A stretch of DNA of 64,000 nucleotides from Paracrocinitomix sp040880585 (lineage in GTDB: Bacteria > Bacteroidota > Bacteroidia > Flavobacteriales_D > Crocinitomicaceae). Positions 9,221 through 19,448 of this stretch are shown piece after piece. The notes beneath the pieces were generated by a model, which saw only the letters and a program-made list of their open reading frames with translations, did not search any database and was not told where the DNA came from. Location: positions 34,878 through 98,877 of the forward strand of contig JBBDID010000042.1 in assembly GCA_040880585.1 (NCBI GenBank), read 5' to 3'. Each line of letters starts with the position of its first letter. Positions within the stretch are counted from its first letter, which is position 1. A program made the translations under genes and the position numbers.

Positions 9221-12200
9221 ATGAAAAAATTTGTTCTTCTTATTGCAGCATTGTTTATAGCGACTATCCCACTTGTGGCTCAAAAGAACAAAGACACAGA
9301 AAAATCAGGCTTAAATTCCGGCTTGCTTTCAGGATTAGCTTTCAGAAATATTGGCCCGGCTTTAACTGCCGGTAGAGTTGCAGATATTGCTGTAAACCCA
9401 GACCAACCGAATGAATATTACCTGGCCATTGCATCAGGTGGAGTGTGGAAAACAACTAATCACGGAAATACCTTTCAAGCTATCTTTGACAAAGAAGGCT
9501 CTTATTCGGTAGGCTGTGTAACAATCGATCCCAATAACACGCAAACCATTTGGGTAGGTACGGGAGAGAACAACAATCAACGTTCAGTAGCTTATGGAGA
9601 TGGGGTATATAAATCAGTAGATGGAGGAAAAAGTTGGAAAAACATGGGGCTGAAAAATTCAGAACACATTTCAAAAGTGATTGTTCACCCCAAAAATTCG
9701 GATATTGTTTATGTTGCTGCTTACGGTCCTTTATGGTCAGATGGCGGAGATAGAGGTGTGTATAAATCTATAGATGGCGGAGAAAATTGGAAGCAAATTC
9801 ACTTTATTTCGGATAAGACAGGTACCTGTGACCTGCTAATGGATCCAAATGATCCGGATGTGTTATATGAAGCGGTACACCAAAGAAGAAGGCACGTATT
9901 TACTTATGTGGGCGGTGGTGAAGAAAGTTCGCTTTACAAAACTGTTGACGGAGGAAAAAACTGGTTAGAAATCACCAATGGATTGCCCAAAGGAAAAATG
10001 GGGCGTATCGGTTTGGCGATATCACCGGTAGATACGGATTATATCTATGCAATTGTAGAAGCAGAGGATGATAAAGGGGGATTTTATCGCTCTACCAACA
10101 GAGGTCTCAACTGGAGCAAACAAAGTGATTATAATACGTCGGGAAATTATTATCAGGAAATTGTTTGTGATCCAACAGATAAAGACAAAGTATTTAGTAT
10201 GAATACCTGGTTACACCACACTGAAGACGGTGGAAAAACGTTTAAAAAAACCGGTGAAAAAGGTAAACACGTTGACAATCACTGTATGTGGATCAATCCT
10301 GAAAACACAAATCACTGGATAGTGGGATGTGACGGAGGTGTCTATGAAACATGGGATCATGCGCAAAACTGGCATTATAAAGCAAATCTTCCTATTACCC
10401 AGTTTTATAAGGTTGCTGTTGATAATGACGTTCCATTTTACAATGTATATGGAGGGACGCAGGACAATAACTCAATGGGAGGGCCATCTCGTACAGTAAA
10501 TAATGCCGGTATCCAAAACTCAGATTGGTATATCACCAACGGAGGAGATGGTTTTGAATCACAAGTTGATCCTGAAAATCCGGATATCGTTTATGCCCAG
10601 GCTCAGTATGGATGGCTAGTTCGATATGACAGAAAAAGTGGTGAAAAAATGGGAATTCAACCTATGCCGGGAAAAGGAGAAGCTGCTTACCGTTGGAATT
10701 GGGATGCGCCTTTGGTGGTGTCCAAACACAATCACAAACGCATTTATTTTGCCGCAAATAAAGTATTTAAGAGTGATGATAGGGGAGACACATGGCAAAC
10801 TATCTCACCTGATTTGACCCGACAGTTAGACAGAAATAAAATGAAGGTGATGGGTGAGATTCAATCACCGGATGTAGTCATGAAAAATAAATCCACCACG
10901 ATTTTTGGAAATATTGTGGCGCTGGATGAATCGGCTAAAGATGAAAATTTACTGTATGCCGGTACGGATGACGGATTAATTCACGTCACTGAGAACGGTG
11001 GGGAAACTTGGTCTAAAAAAGATAATTTTCCCGGAATCCCTTCCATGACTTATGTCAATATGATCTTATCCTCTCAGCACGATCAAAATACGGTCTTTGC
11101 GGTGTTTAATAATCACAAAAAAGGTGATTTCAAACCTTATATTCTCAAAAGTTCAGATAAAGGAAACTCCTGGAAGTCAATTAGTGATGATTTACCGGAA
11201 AGAGGTTCAGTCTATGCCATTGCAGAGGATCATGTCAATAAAGATTTGCTGTTTGCAGGAACTGAATTTGGGATATATTGTTCGGTGAACGGCGGTGAAA
11301 ATTGGTTGCAACTCTCTTCAGGTATCCCAACCATTGCAATTAGAGATATCGCGATTCAACAGCGAGAGAATGATTTGGTATTGGCTTCTTTTGGTCGCGG
11401 GTTTTATATTTTGGATGATTACTCACCTTTGCGTGAACTCAATGCTGAGGCAATTGAAAAACAGGCAGTGATATTTCCGATTAAAAAAGGATTGCAATAC
11501 CTTGAGTCAAACCCGTTAGGAGGAAGAGGAACCGGTTCTCAGGGAGCTTCACATTATGCCGCAGATAATCCTGAATTTGGAGTTGCTTTTACTTATTACG
11601 TGAAGGAGAAACCATCATCTCCTACAGAAAAAAGACAATCGGAAGAAGAAAAACTAAAAAAAGAGGGAGCAGATATTGATTATCCGACCTATGAGGAATT
11701 TGTTACCGAAGACCTGTACGAAAAGCCATTTTTACTTTTTGTGATTAAAGATGAAGCCGGAAACGAAGTGGAAAAGTTAAAGACAGATATGAAAACAGGT
11801 GTAAACAGAATCAATTGGAATATGAGATATCCTTCCAGTACACCGATAAAATTAAAGAAAGAAAAAGTAGGCAGGTACAGCAGTCCTGACGAAGGACCTT
11901 TGGTATTGCCGGGGAAATATACCGTTGAGTTGCATCAGGCTGAAAATGGCGTGTTTAGTCAGTTAACTGAACCGGTGACTTTTGAAATTACAACCCTTGA
12001 AAATTCTTCTTTGGCAAGACAAACAAAAGAAAATTTGGCTTTTAAAAAGCAGTTGGCTGAGTTGAGAAGACAGTTCAGAGGTACGGCAGCCATTGTGGGT
12101 GAACTGGAAGAACGTTTGAAATATATCAGAGCGGCGATTGAAGAGTATCCCGGAACAGCTTTAAGTTGGATGAAAGAGGTGAAGGAATTGGAGATGGCTT

Positions 12201-12490
12201 TACACGACATTAAAGTTGATATGTGGGGTGATTACCACAAATCATCAAGGGATATAGAAGAAGGACCAAGTACCGGAAATAGGATAGAAACTGTTGTTTA
12301 TCAAACCTGGTACTCTACTTCCAACCCAACTACAACGCAAAAACAGCAATATCAACTGGCGATTGAAGAATATCGACAAATAAAAGGAGAAGTGGATGTA
12401 TTTAAAATAGGTGTGGAAAGCATAGAACAACTGCTCAATGACAAAGGAATTCCGTATACAAAAGGGAGACCTGATTTCAAAGAAGAGTAA
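9221..12490 (+). CDS. VPS10/sortilin-like BNR beta-propeller exported protein
   Basis: 1089 residues with a signal peptide (MKKFVLLIAALFIATIPLVAQ). From about residue 40 to 740 there are many BNR/Asp-box-like repeats of the S-x-D-x-G-x-x-W kind, such as KSVDGGKSWKNMG, KSIDGGENWKQ, KTVDGGKNWLE, KSDDRGDTWQT and CSVNGGENWLQL. They form a large VPS10-type propeller also seen in bacterial 'glycosyl hydrolase, BNR repeat' annotations. The C-terminal 300 residues contain a beta-sandwich (EAGNEVEKLKTDMKTGVNRINW) and a helical part. Family members are often called sortilin-like; sialidase catalytic residues are not evident, so I do not assign hydrolase activity. A periplasmic or outer-surface location is likely. 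It is a single gene with its own -7 box. Confidence 0.85.
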   Translation: MKKFVLLIAALFIATIPLVAQKNKDTEKSGLNSGLLSGLAFRNIGPALTAGRVADIAVNPDQPNEYYLAIASGGVWKTTNHGNTFQAIFDKEGSYSVGCVTIDPNNTQTIWVGTGENNNQRSVAYGDGVYKSVDGGKSWKNMGLKNSEHISKVIVHPKNSDIVYVAAYGPLWSDGGDRGVYKSIDGGENWKQIHFISDKTGTCDLLMDPNDPDVLYEAVHQRRRHVFTYVGGGEESSLYKTVDGGKNWLEITNGLPKGKMGRIGLAISPVDTDYIYAIVEAEDDKGGFYRSTNRGLNWSKQSDYNTSGNYYQEIVCDPTDKDKVFSMNTWLHHTEDGGKTFKKTGEKGKHVDNHCMWINPENTNHWIVGCDGGVYETWDHAQNWHYKANLPITQFYKVAVDNDVPFYNVYGGTQDNNSMGGPSRTVNNAGIQNSDWYITNGGDGFESQVDPENPDIVYAQAQYGWLVRYDRKSGEKMGIQPMPGKGEAAYRWNWDAPLVVSKHNHKRIYFAANKVFKSDDRGDTWQTISPDLTRQLDRNKMKVMGEIQSPDVVMKNKSTTIFGNIVALDESAKDENLLYAGTDDGLIHVTENGGETWSKKDNFPGIPSMTYVNMILSSQHDQNTVFAVFNNHKKGDFKPYILKSSDKGNSWKSISDDLPERGSVYAIAEDHVNKDLLFAGTEFGIYCSVNGGENWLQLSSGIPTIAIRDIAIQQRENDLVLASFGRGFYILDDYSPLRELNAEAIEKQAVIFPIKKGLQYLESNPLGGRGTGSQGASHYAADNPEFGVAFTYYVKEKPSSPTEKRQSEEEKLKKEGADIDYPTYEEFVTEDLYEKPFLLFVIKDEAGNEVEKLKTDMKTGVNRINWNMRYPSSTPIKLKKEKVGRYSSPDEGPLVLPGKYTVELHQAENGVFSQLTEPVTFEITTLENSSLARQTKENLAFKKQLAELRRQFRGTAAIVGELEERLKYIRAAIEEYPGTALSWMKEVKELEMALHDIKVDMWGDYHKSSRDIEEGPSTGNRIETVVYQTWYSTSNPTTTQKQQYQLAIEEYRQIKGEVDVFKIGVESIEQLLNDKGIPYTKGRPDFKEE

Positions 12491-12502
12491 GTTTGATTAT
12501 TT

Positions 12503-13126
12503 TCAGTAATGTGATTCAGAAAGAATGCTGATACTGTTGGGCCCCTCGTTGAATAGTAAATCTAAAATGCTGAGGTTGCCGTGAAACCCATGGCGTTCTT
12601 CAAAGGTTTGTATGTACGGGTGTGTCTTGAATCCGCTTTTGTTTTTAGGATGTAAGTTTACCCTTAAATCATTGGGGTGCAAGGCAATTGCTTCTTTAGT
12701 GAAGTGAGAATTTACAGTCAGCCCTGTTTTTTTAATGAGATAAGCGTTGAGGGCAGCATTCAACTCAAACAGGTACTTAAAATCCGTTTGGATGATTTTT
12801 GTAATCCCGTCAATATAATATAAGTAATAAGGAGATCTTCGGTAAGCACTTTCAATGGCTTTTAAATGGTCTTTTTTCCAATTTTCTACCTGACTGACCA
12901 GCACTTCTGAAAGGAGGCTATTTTTTCCATTAGGCTTTTCAACCGGAACCGAAAGCTGTTGTATGCCGTTGGCGCCAATTATTGTGCAGCGTGAGCGATA
13001 GCTTTGTTTTTGATACCTCTCCTGCAAGTCAAAAAAAACTGTTTCATTGTTTTTCAAATGATAGAAATACTCAATATTTCCAAAATAAAACAGAGGTAGT
13101 ATTACGGATTCTTGCTCATGCATCAC
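12503..13126 (-). CDS. WbqC family protein
   Basis: 207 residues, matching the WbqC-like family along its whole length: an N-terminal LPLFYFGNIEYFYHL, a central RCTIIGANGIQQLSVPVEK, then KDHLKAIESAYRRSPYYLYY and the C-terminal HPYIQTFEERHGFHGNLSILDLL. These conserved blocks mark WbqC, a family found near glycan biosynthesis genes; I know no firmly assigned biochemical activity. It lies 64 bases downstream of the AI-2E family permease gene on the same strand and could be the last gene of that transcript. Confidence 0.85.
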   Translation of the reverse strand: MMHEQESVILPLFYFGNIEYFYHLKNNETVFFDLQERYQKQSYRSRCTIIGANGIQQLSVPVEKPNGKNSLLSEVLVSQVENWKKDHLKAIESAYRRSPYYLYYIDGITKIIQTDFKYLFELNAALNAYLIKKTGLTVNSHFTKEAIALHPNDLRVNLHPKNKSGFKTHPYIQTFEERHGFHGNLSILDLLFNEGPNSISILSESHY

Positions 13127-13190
13127 TGCGAAATTACAATTTTAGAGGTGTTGGTAAGCGATTTTTCCCTTTACAGGCGTTGTTTTTAGC

Positions 13191-14222
13191 TTACACTTGT
13201 AAGAAATTTGTCAGGGGTTTCCATCCAGGCACATAATAAGAAACTGTTTTCAGTACCGCAAGCGTAGGAACAGTAATCATGACACCTAACAAACCACCAA
13301 TAGCACCGAACAAAATCAAAGCGACAATTACTGCCAGCGGATTTAGTCCCACCTGACTGCTCATAATTTTGGGAGTGATGATGTTACCCTCTAAAAATTG
13401 AACCAACCCAAATATACCAACGACCCCAAGAGGATACCACAAACTGTCTTTGGTAACCAATGCTAAAGCAGTGGGTAAAATAGCGCTAATGACCACGCCT
13501 AAATAAGGAATAATGGTTAAAAAACCAGCCAGTAACCCAAAGAATAAAGCATGCTCAATACCTAATAAATATAAGCCCAAAGAAGTAAGTGTAGTAACAA
13601 CAACGATTACAATTCCCATCCCTTTTAAATATTCACTCAGCACCCGTTGAACCTGTACCAGGGCACGCTTAGCTATAATTTTGTTTTTCCCATTAAAAAA
13701 ACTGAAATACGACTTCTTGATCTGCTCTCTACTCAACAACATAAAAAATACATAAATCGGACAAGTGGCAAGAAATACAAATACATTTTTCAACCGCACT
13801 AAAATTTTTGGAATCAAAGCAACAAACTTTTCTTGAAGCGTACCGAATAATTTTCTGACTTCGTCCAAATAAAGAGATGTGTCACCTTTGGTATTGTCTT
13901 CCATTACCTGTACAGGATTGTCAAACGCCTCTTTTATCTTGGAATCCATATTCGCATTAGGGAGCTCTTTGGCAATTTGAACGCCTTCTACTGAAAAAAG
14001 TATGATGATAATTAGAAGGAGTAAAGAAACTCCCAAAACAGTAAATGTGATTGAAAGCCAAGACGGAATTCCTATATCTTCCATTCGCTCAACCAAAGGA
14101 TAACAGAACATGGCCAAAAAGGCACTAAAAATGATAGGCATTACTATAATTGAGCCAAAGTAAATGGCTAAGCCGATCAGAGCAATGATCAGAATGGTTT
14201 GAAACCGCCTTTGATTTACCAT
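13191..14222 (-). CDS. AI-2E family transporter (PerM/TqsA-like permease)
   Basis: 343 residues with a hydrophobic N-terminal pair of helices (about 8-75), a central soluble region (about 85-150), and further membrane segments at about 155-175 and 205-325. The C-terminal block with GLLAGFLTIIPYLGVVISAILP, EGNIITPKIMSSQVGLNPLAVI and LLGVMITVPTLAVLK is the family signature. The family was named after an autoinducer-2 exporter, but members also include sodium/proton antiporters, so the substrate is not assigned. It follows lepB with a 12-base gap and is probably in the dapB-lepB transcript. Confidence 0.9.
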   Translation of the reverse strand: MVNQRRFQTILIIALIGLAIYFGSIIVMPIIFSAFLAMFCYPLVERMEDIGIPSWLSITFTVLGVSLLLLIIIILFSVEGVQIAKELPNANMDSKIKEAFDNPVQVMEDNTKGDTSLYLDEVRKLFGTLQEKFVALIPKILVRLKNVFVFLATCPIYVFFMLLSREQIKKSYFSFFNGKNKIIAKRALVQVQRVLSEYLKGMGIVIVVVTTLTSLGLYLLGIEHALFFGLLAGFLTIIPYLGVVISAILPTALALVTKDSLWYPLGVVGIFGLVQFLEGNIITPKIMSSQVGLNPLAVIVALILFGAIGGLLGVMITVPTLAVLKTVSYYVPGWKPLTNFLQV

Positions 14223-14234
14223 TTTTTTTATAAT

Positions 14235-16091
14235 CTATCTAATTTTATTAAACATCCGACTCCATCTCATTCCACCGCCAAACATTCCCTTTTCCTGATC
14301 AACCGATAGCCAGCTGAAAGCAGCATGACCTACAATGTGATCAACCGGTACAAATCCCCAGTATCTGGAATCTAAAGAGCCATTTCTATTATCTCCCATC
14401 ATCCAGTAGTAATCCATTTCTATCGTATAACTACTGCACTTTTCACCATCTATATAAATGCCGTCTTCGCGCTCTTCCAGTTCATGCTTTTCATAGGCGT
14501 GAATGATTCTGCGATAGATGGGAATTGTTTTTTCATCCAGTTGAACTACATCCCCGGCTTTTGGGATTCGTAATGGCCCAAAATTATCTTCTGTCCAGTC
14601 ATATTGAAAATCGTTGGGGAAAACAGGATAATAACTTCCGGATTGACCCGCCTTCAACTGTTCGCCGTAATAACCTTTCTCCTTGTAGTAAGGAACTAAT
14701 TTAGGGAAGTTGGGCTTTGCCTTTTGATAGTCTTTTTCGGTCATAGGAATAGAAACATAGCCAGTGTCATTAAACACTTCAGCTCCCAGATTACTGGTTC
14801 TGTTCCCAAAATGCTTTCGGAAATAAGCGTCTTGAGCTTCTGTCCAAAGCCAGTTTTGGGTAATCCAGGCCGGGTGAATATAACTTTTTAATACGTAATT
14901 GTATTGCATACCCTCGGCTTTCCAACCCAGTTGGCCATTTACATAGAGTTCTTTGTTTTTTATTTCAATGACATCTCCCGGTACAGCAACGCATCTTTTG
15001 ATGTAATTTTCCTTCTTATCAACCGGCCTCTGAAGTAAACCGTTAAATTGGGTGTGATTCTGACCGGCACTTCGGTCACGACTCACTATAGTAGAATAGA
15101 CTTTCCCCTGTTCATTAAATTGCTTTCGTGCTTTTGATAAATAATAGTCAAAATTGTCCTCAAAAAATGCCAGATCATGTCCTTCACGTCTACATATATA
15201 ATACGCTTCATCTCTCAGTATAGCATGGTAATTATGACCAATTAAACCATCCGGCATACGCGGGTCATTGATCGCCGTATCTCCTGCAGGAAAGTTAAAA
15301 ACCACCACATCATTGCGATCGACAAAACGAATACCGGGCACACGGGTGTAAGGCACTTCCTGAATAGTAGAATAAGACTTTACGTTCAGGTAAGGAATCA
15401 TATTATGAAAAATAGGAAATGAAAAGGGAGTCATGGGAATACGTGGACCATAAGTGATCTTATCAACAAATAATTGATCACCCACTAACAAGGTCTTTTC
15501 CATAGATCCTGTAGGAATCTTGTACGGTTCAAAAACATACGTTCGGATAACAGCCGCAGCAACAAGGGCAAAGAGAATAGCATCTCCCCATTCTTTAATA
15601 ATGGATTTTTTCCCCGGTTTTCGCTTGATCCCTAACATAGAAAAAGGCACAGCAATGACATGTCCAACAACCGGCAGGGCAAAAAATAATGCGACGTGAT
15701 CAGAAGGTGTTCTTTTATCCACCTGTCTGGCGATATCCCAATTGGTGGGCTCGGCAACTTTATATGCTTCAGGTTGATTGGCAATTTTATAAAATACAGG
15801 AAAAGGGAACAATATTCCCAAAATGGTTTCTTTTACCCCAAACTCACCAAACTTTCTGATGTAAGTAACATTGAGTGATGCCCACATGATGAACTGAACT
15901 CCCGGAAAAAGTAAAAAAATGACCCAATACCAAGGCAGTTTGCAGGCTTTTAAAATAAAATAATAGTTCGCAAAGGGAATAAATGCATAAGATGATTTAT
16001 ACCCGAGATCCGGAAATCGTTTATGCCACATACCAATAATGGGTGTGAAAAAAATAATAAGATAACCAATCAATAATCCTAAATAACCCAT
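14235..16091 (-). CDS. lepB: signal peptidase I (large Bacteroidota form)
   Basis: 618 residues, about twice the length of proteobacterial LepB. The first ~110 residues hold three membrane segments (DUF5684-like) that Bacteroidota forms carry. A further helix (AILFALVAAAVIRTYVF) leads into the catalytic domain: the nucleophilic Ser is in KIPTGSMEKTLL near residue 196, the general-base Lys is in NYIKRCVAVPGD, and the box E motif is MGDNRNGSLDSRYWGFVP near the C-terminus. A long insertion between the Ser and Lys boxes is usual in this phylum. It removes signal peptides of exported preproteins at the inner membrane. It follows dapB by one base, so the two are co-transcribed. Confidence 0.95.
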   Translation of the reverse strand: MGYLGLLIGYLIIFFTPIIGMWHKRFPDLGYKSSYAFIPFANYYFILKACKLPWYWVIFLLFPGVQFIMWASLNVTYIRKFGEFGVKETILGILFPFPVFYKIANQPEAYKVAEPTNWDIARQVDKRTPSDHVALFFALPVVGHVIAVPFSMLGIKRKPGKKSIIKEWGDAILFALVAAAVIRTYVFEPYKIPTGSMEKTLLVGDQLFVDKITYGPRIPMTPFSFPIFHNMIPYLNVKSYSTIQEVPYTRVPGIRFVDRNDVVVFNFPAGDTAINDPRMPDGLIGHNYHAILRDEAYYICRREGHDLAFFEDNFDYYLSKARKQFNEQGKVYSTIVSRDRSAGQNHTQFNGLLQRPVDKKENYIKRCVAVPGDVIEIKNKELYVNGQLGWKAEGMQYNYVLKSYIHPAWITQNWLWTEAQDAYFRKHFGNRTSNLGAEVFNDTGYVSIPMTEKDYQKAKPNFPKLVPYYKEKGYYGEQLKAGQSGSYYPVFPNDFQYDWTEDNFGPLRIPKAGDVVQLDEKTIPIYRRIIHAYEKHELEEREDGIYIDGEKCSSYTIEMDYYWMMGDNRNGSLDSRYWGFVPVDHIVGHAAFSWLSVDQEKGMFGGGMRWSRMFNKIR

Positions 16092-16092
16092 A

Positions 16093-16812
16093 TTAAAAGT
16101 TTAAAACGTCTTTCATTGTATATATTCCCTTTTTTCCAATTAGCCATTCAGCAGCTAAAATACTTCCCAACCCAAACCCTTCTCTGCTGTGAGCAGTGTG
16201 TGTCATCTCTATCGTGTCAATAGTAGAGGAATAACTCACCTCATGCGTTCCGGGCACCTCCGGTAAACGGACAGATGTTACAGAAAGTATTTCAGGGTTT
16301 GAGAGTTTAGATTTTTTAACATTTTCCCATTTGCTGTATCCCTGGTGTCGCTCAATTAATTCTTCTGCAATAGTAATAGCTGTGCCACTAGGAGTGTCTA
16401 GTTTTTCTGTATGATGAATCTCATTAACCGCAGCGCTGTAGTTTTTGAATGACGACATAATTTCGGCCAGTTTCCGATTCATTTCAAAAAAGATGTTAAC
16501 CCCAAGGCTAAAGTTGGTAGCGTATAAAAATGCGCCTTTCTGTTTTTCGCAATAATTTTTCAATGCGGTAAACTGATCATACCATCCGGTAGTGCCAATG
16601 ACTATCGGCAAATTGTGATCGATACAAAAACGAATGTTTTCCTCTGCACTTTCCGGCACTGAAAATTCGATCACAACATCTGTATCAGATAAATCAAACC
16701 CCTCTTTTGCGTGATTGCTATCCACACGCGCACTTATTTCATGCCCGCGGTCTTCTGCAATTCGCTCAATTACTTTCCCCATTTTACCGTATCCAAACAG
16801 TGCTATTTTCAT
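16093..16812 (-). CDS. dapB: 4-hydroxy-tetrahydrodipicolinate reductase
   Basis: 239 residues. The N-terminus has the nucleotide-binding GYGKMGK motif (residues 7-13) and the substrate/catalytic motif is EIHHTEKLDTPSGTA near residue 130, matching the DapB consensus His-His...Lys...Asp-x-Pro-Ser-Gly-Thr-Ala. Also visible are GTTGW (about 74-78) and ATNFSLGVN. The enzyme reduces 4-hydroxy-tetrahydrodipicolinate with NAD(P)H in the lysine/meso-diaminopimelate pathway, feeding peptidoglycan synthesis. It is shorter than the E. coli protein, as is common in Bacteroidota. It is first in a minus-strand run with lepB and the AI-2E family permease. Confidence 0.95.
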   Translation of the reverse strand: MKIALFGYGKMGKVIERIAEDRGHEISARVDSNHAKEGFDLSDTDVVIEFSVPESAEENIRFCIDHNLPIVIGTTGWYDQFTALKNYCEKQKGAFLYATNFSLGVNIFFEMNRKLAEIMSSFKNYSAAVNEIHHTEKLDTPSGTAITIAEELIERHQGYSKWENVKKSKLSNPEILSVTSVRLPEVPGTHEVSYSSTIDTIEMTHTAHSREGFGLGSILAAEWLIGKKGIYTMKDVLNF

Positions 16813-16963
16813 AATACAGTTTTTGCGAAATTAAACATTAATTTCATTGTAGTTCTCAAGGCTTGTCAAGATCAGGTATTCGGAAAGCAAACATTTCAGG
16901 TATTTAGCAGAAAAGAGCACCTAATTTTATACCTTTACATCAAAATTATTAATTAATAATAGT

Positions 16964-17611
16964 ATGACACGAGTGAGCAGATTAATCACTGCAATTTTAT
17001 GTTCTTTTTTATTTCTTCCGGCTTGTCAAAGTGATGAATCAGAAGATATCGACAAACAAGATCAGGAGGTAGACTTGAACACATCTTTTGAAGCTTTGCA
17101 GAATGAATTGATTGAACCCGTTTGGGGAGTAGAAACAGATGGTGAATATTTTGAAATTGAGATTCCCAAACAAATGCGTGAAGAAGATTCTTTGAATGTA
17201 GAAGCCAGCCTCCAATATGCTTATGTTGAAAAAGTAGAAGGGGAAGTAAAAGAAAATTATATCATTGTTTTAGTACACGATAAAAAACAGTTAAAGACTT
17301 CTTCAAAAGCTGAATACACGGTAGCTTCTTATAACCAACTCTCAGTAGAAAATCTCATGGAGGGAAAACAATCCTATGAGGTATTAGAAAAAACCGATAA
17401 AATTGAGATTAATGGTCGTGAAGCAGTGGTGAATGAAATCAAATCCGGAATTCAAATGAAGAATGGAAATATTTTGGATGTTTTTTACATGCTTGCAGTC
17501 ATTGAGGGAGAAAAAGCGTTTTACCAAATCCTTAGCTGGACATTGATGAATCAGAAAAGTGATTTCAAAGCAGATATGAAGCGAATGATTTATTCATTTA
17601 AAGAAATATAA
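16964..17611 (+). CDS. putative lipoprotein of unknown function
   Basis: 215 residues with a lipoprotein signal peptide: the lipobox LFLPAC ends at Cys 21, followed by an acidic linker (QSDESEDIDKQDQE). The mature part looks like one alpha/beta domain with no motif I recognise. A near-consensus -7 box (TACCTTTA, from about 16930) precedes the ATG at 16964. It is followed after 3 bases by ettA, so they probably share a transcript, which says little about function. It should be attached to a membrane on the periplasmic side. Confidence 0.7.
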   Translation: MTRVSRLITAILCSFLFLPACQSDESEDIDKQDQEVDLNTSFEALQNELIEPVWGVETDGEYFEIEIPKQMREEDSLNVEASLQYAYVEKVEGEVKENYIIVLVHDKKQLKTSSKAEYTVASYNQLSVENLMEGKQSYEVLEKTDKIEINGREAVVNEIKSGIQMKNGNILDVFYMLAVIEGEKAFYQILSWTLMNQKSDFKADMKRMIYSFKEI

Positions 17612-17614
17612 ATT

Positions 17615-19303
17615 ATGTCAGAGGATAAAAAAATAATTTTTTCAATGGTGGGTGTTTCAAAATTGACTCCCCAGGGAAAACCAATTATAAAAGATATTTA
17701 CCTATCGTTTTTCTACGGAGCAAAAATTGGAATTATTGGGGCAAATGGATCAGGTAAATCTACCGTACTTAAAATTATTGCCGGTTTGGATGATAAATTT
17801 CAGGGAGAAGTGGTTTTTTCAAAAGAGCATTCCATTGGATACCTGGCCCAGGAACCGTATCTGGAACCCAATAAAACGGTAAAAGAAATCGTAGAAGAAG
17901 GTGTTCAGGAGACGGTTGACCTGTTAAAGGAATATGAAGAGATCAATAATGGGTTTGCAGATGAAGAAGTGCTGAACAATCCGGATAAAATGGAGAAGTT
18001 GATTGAAAGACAGGCAGCAGTACAGGAAAAGATTGACCGCATAGACGCATGGAACCTGGACAGTAAGCTGGAACGTGCCATGGATGCTTTGAGGTGTCCG
18101 CCTGAAGAACAAAAAATCGAAACCTTATCGGGCGGTGAAAAGAGAAGGGTTGCTTTGTGTCGTTTACTTTTACAAAATCCTGATATTTTATTATTGGATG
18201 AGCCTACCAACCATTTAGACGCTGAGTCGGTTTTGTGGTTAGAGCAATATTTACAGCATTACCCCGGTACGGTAATCGCCATTACACACGACCGTTATTT
18301 TTTAGATAATGTAGCCGGATGGATTCTTGAATTGGATAGAGGAGAAGGGATTCCATGGAAAGGAAATTATTCATCTTGGCTAGAGCAAAAGACAAAGCGC
18401 ATGGAGCAAGAAGAAAAGCAATCGAGCAAGCGCAAGAAAATGTTGGATCGCGAGTTGGAATGGGTACGAATGAATCCCAAGGGAAGACATGCAAAAAGTA
18501 AAGCACGGCTAAGTAACTATGATAAACTCATGGCTGAAGATCGAAAATCCAAAGAAGATTCCTTGGAATTGCCGATCCCTAATGGGCCAAGATTGGGAAC
18601 CAATGTGATAGATGCCAAAGGAGTAGCCAAAGGATTTGACCAAAAATTACTCTATGATGATTTAAATTTCTCTTTGCCTCCAAATGGTATTGTTGGAATA
18701 ATCGGTCCAAACGGCGCAGGAAAAACCACCATTTTCAAGATGATCATGGGTGAAATCAAACCTGATAAGGGTGAGTTTATAGTGGGAGATACAGTTAAAA
18801 TCGGTTATGTGGATCAAGATCACAAAGCTCTGGATCCTGATAAATCTATTTTTGAAGTGGTGACCGGAGGAACTGAATTTATTGAAGTGGGAAATGAAAA
18901 GATCAATTCCCGTGCTTATCTCAGTAGGTTTAATTTTAATGGGGCTGATCAAAATAAAAAAATTGGAGTTTTATCCGGTGGAGAAAGAAACAGATTGCAT
19001 TTGGCCATGACCTTGAAGACTGAAGCCAATGTCCTGCTGCTGGATGAGCCCACCAATGACTTAGATGTAAATACCATTCGTGCACTCGAAGAAGGAATCG
19101 AAAGTTTTGCCGGCTGTGTGGTGGTAATTTCTCATGATAGATGGTTCCTGGATCGAATCTGTACACACATACTTGCATTTGAAAATAATTCACAGGTGTA
19201 CTGGTTTGAAGGTGCTTTTTCTGAATATGAAGAAAATCGAAAAAAACGGCTGGGAGATGAAGAGCCAAAGCGGGTCCGCTTCAAGAAATTAATTGTTGAT
19301 TAA
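17615..19303 (+). CDS. ettA: energy-dependent translational throttle protein EttA (ABC-F)
   Basis: 562 residues with two ABC ATPase domains and no membrane segment. Walker A motifs are GANGSGKST (42-50) and GPNGAGKTT in the second half. Signature motifs are TLSGGEKRR and VLSGGERNR. Walker B/switch segments are ILLLDEPTNHLDAES and VLLLDEPTNDLDVNT. The linker between the domains (EQKTKRMEQEEKQSSKRKK onward, with MNPKGRHAKSKARL) matches the EttA P-site tRNA-interaction motif. EttA binds the ribosomal E site and gates the first elongation step according to ATP/ADP. Length and linker fit EttA rather than Uup or YheS. It is co-directional with the lipoprotein gene 3 bases upstream. Confidence 0.93.
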   Translation: MSEDKKIIFSMVGVSKLTPQGKPIIKDIYLSFFYGAKIGIIGANGSGKSTVLKIIAGLDDKFQGEVVFSKEHSIGYLAQEPYLEPNKTVKEIVEEGVQETVDLLKEYEEINNGFADEEVLNNPDKMEKLIERQAAVQEKIDRIDAWNLDSKLERAMDALRCPPEEQKIETLSGGEKRRVALCRLLLQNPDILLLDEPTNHLDAESVLWLEQYLQHYPGTVIAITHDRYFLDNVAGWILELDRGEGIPWKGNYSSWLEQKTKRMEQEEKQSSKRKKMLDRELEWVRMNPKGRHAKSKARLSNYDKLMAEDRKSKEDSLELPIPNGPRLGTNVIDAKGVAKGFDQKLLYDDLNFSLPPNGIVGIIGPNGAGKTTIFKMIMGEIKPDKGEFIVGDTVKIGYVDQDHKALDPDKSIFEVVTGGTEFIEVGNEKINSRAYLSRFNFNGADQNKKIGVLSGGERNRLHLAMTLKTEANVLLLDEPTNDLDVNTIRALEEGIESFAGCVVVISHDRWFLDRICTHILAFENNSQVYWFEGAFSEYEENRKKRLGDEEPKRVRFKKLIVD

Positions 19304-19392
19304 TAGCATAACCCAACCTTATTTTAAACCATCTCGTATAGGGTAGTGATATGAAAAACATTAATTATATAAATAACTAGTCGGAAAAAAAC

Positions 19393-19422
19393 TTGTGTTT
19401 ATGTAATCTAGTGTTATATTTG
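19393..19422 (+). promoter_or_regulatory. promoter of the lipoprotein/outer-membrane protein operon
   Basis: TTG at 19393-19395, a 19-base spacer, then TATATTTG at 19415-19422: both boxes of the Bacteroidota sigma-A type promoter at ideal spacing. The ATG follows 27 bases later. I found no comparable promoter in front of the three later genes, so it likely drives all four. Confidence 0.75.
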
Positions 19423-19448
19423 TCGAAACTAATTATTTAAAAATTGTT

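Noticed and set aside
9221..12490. Sialidase
   Set aside because: The Asp-box-like repeats are also normal for VPS10 propellers, and the sialidase arginine triad and FRIP motif are not evident.
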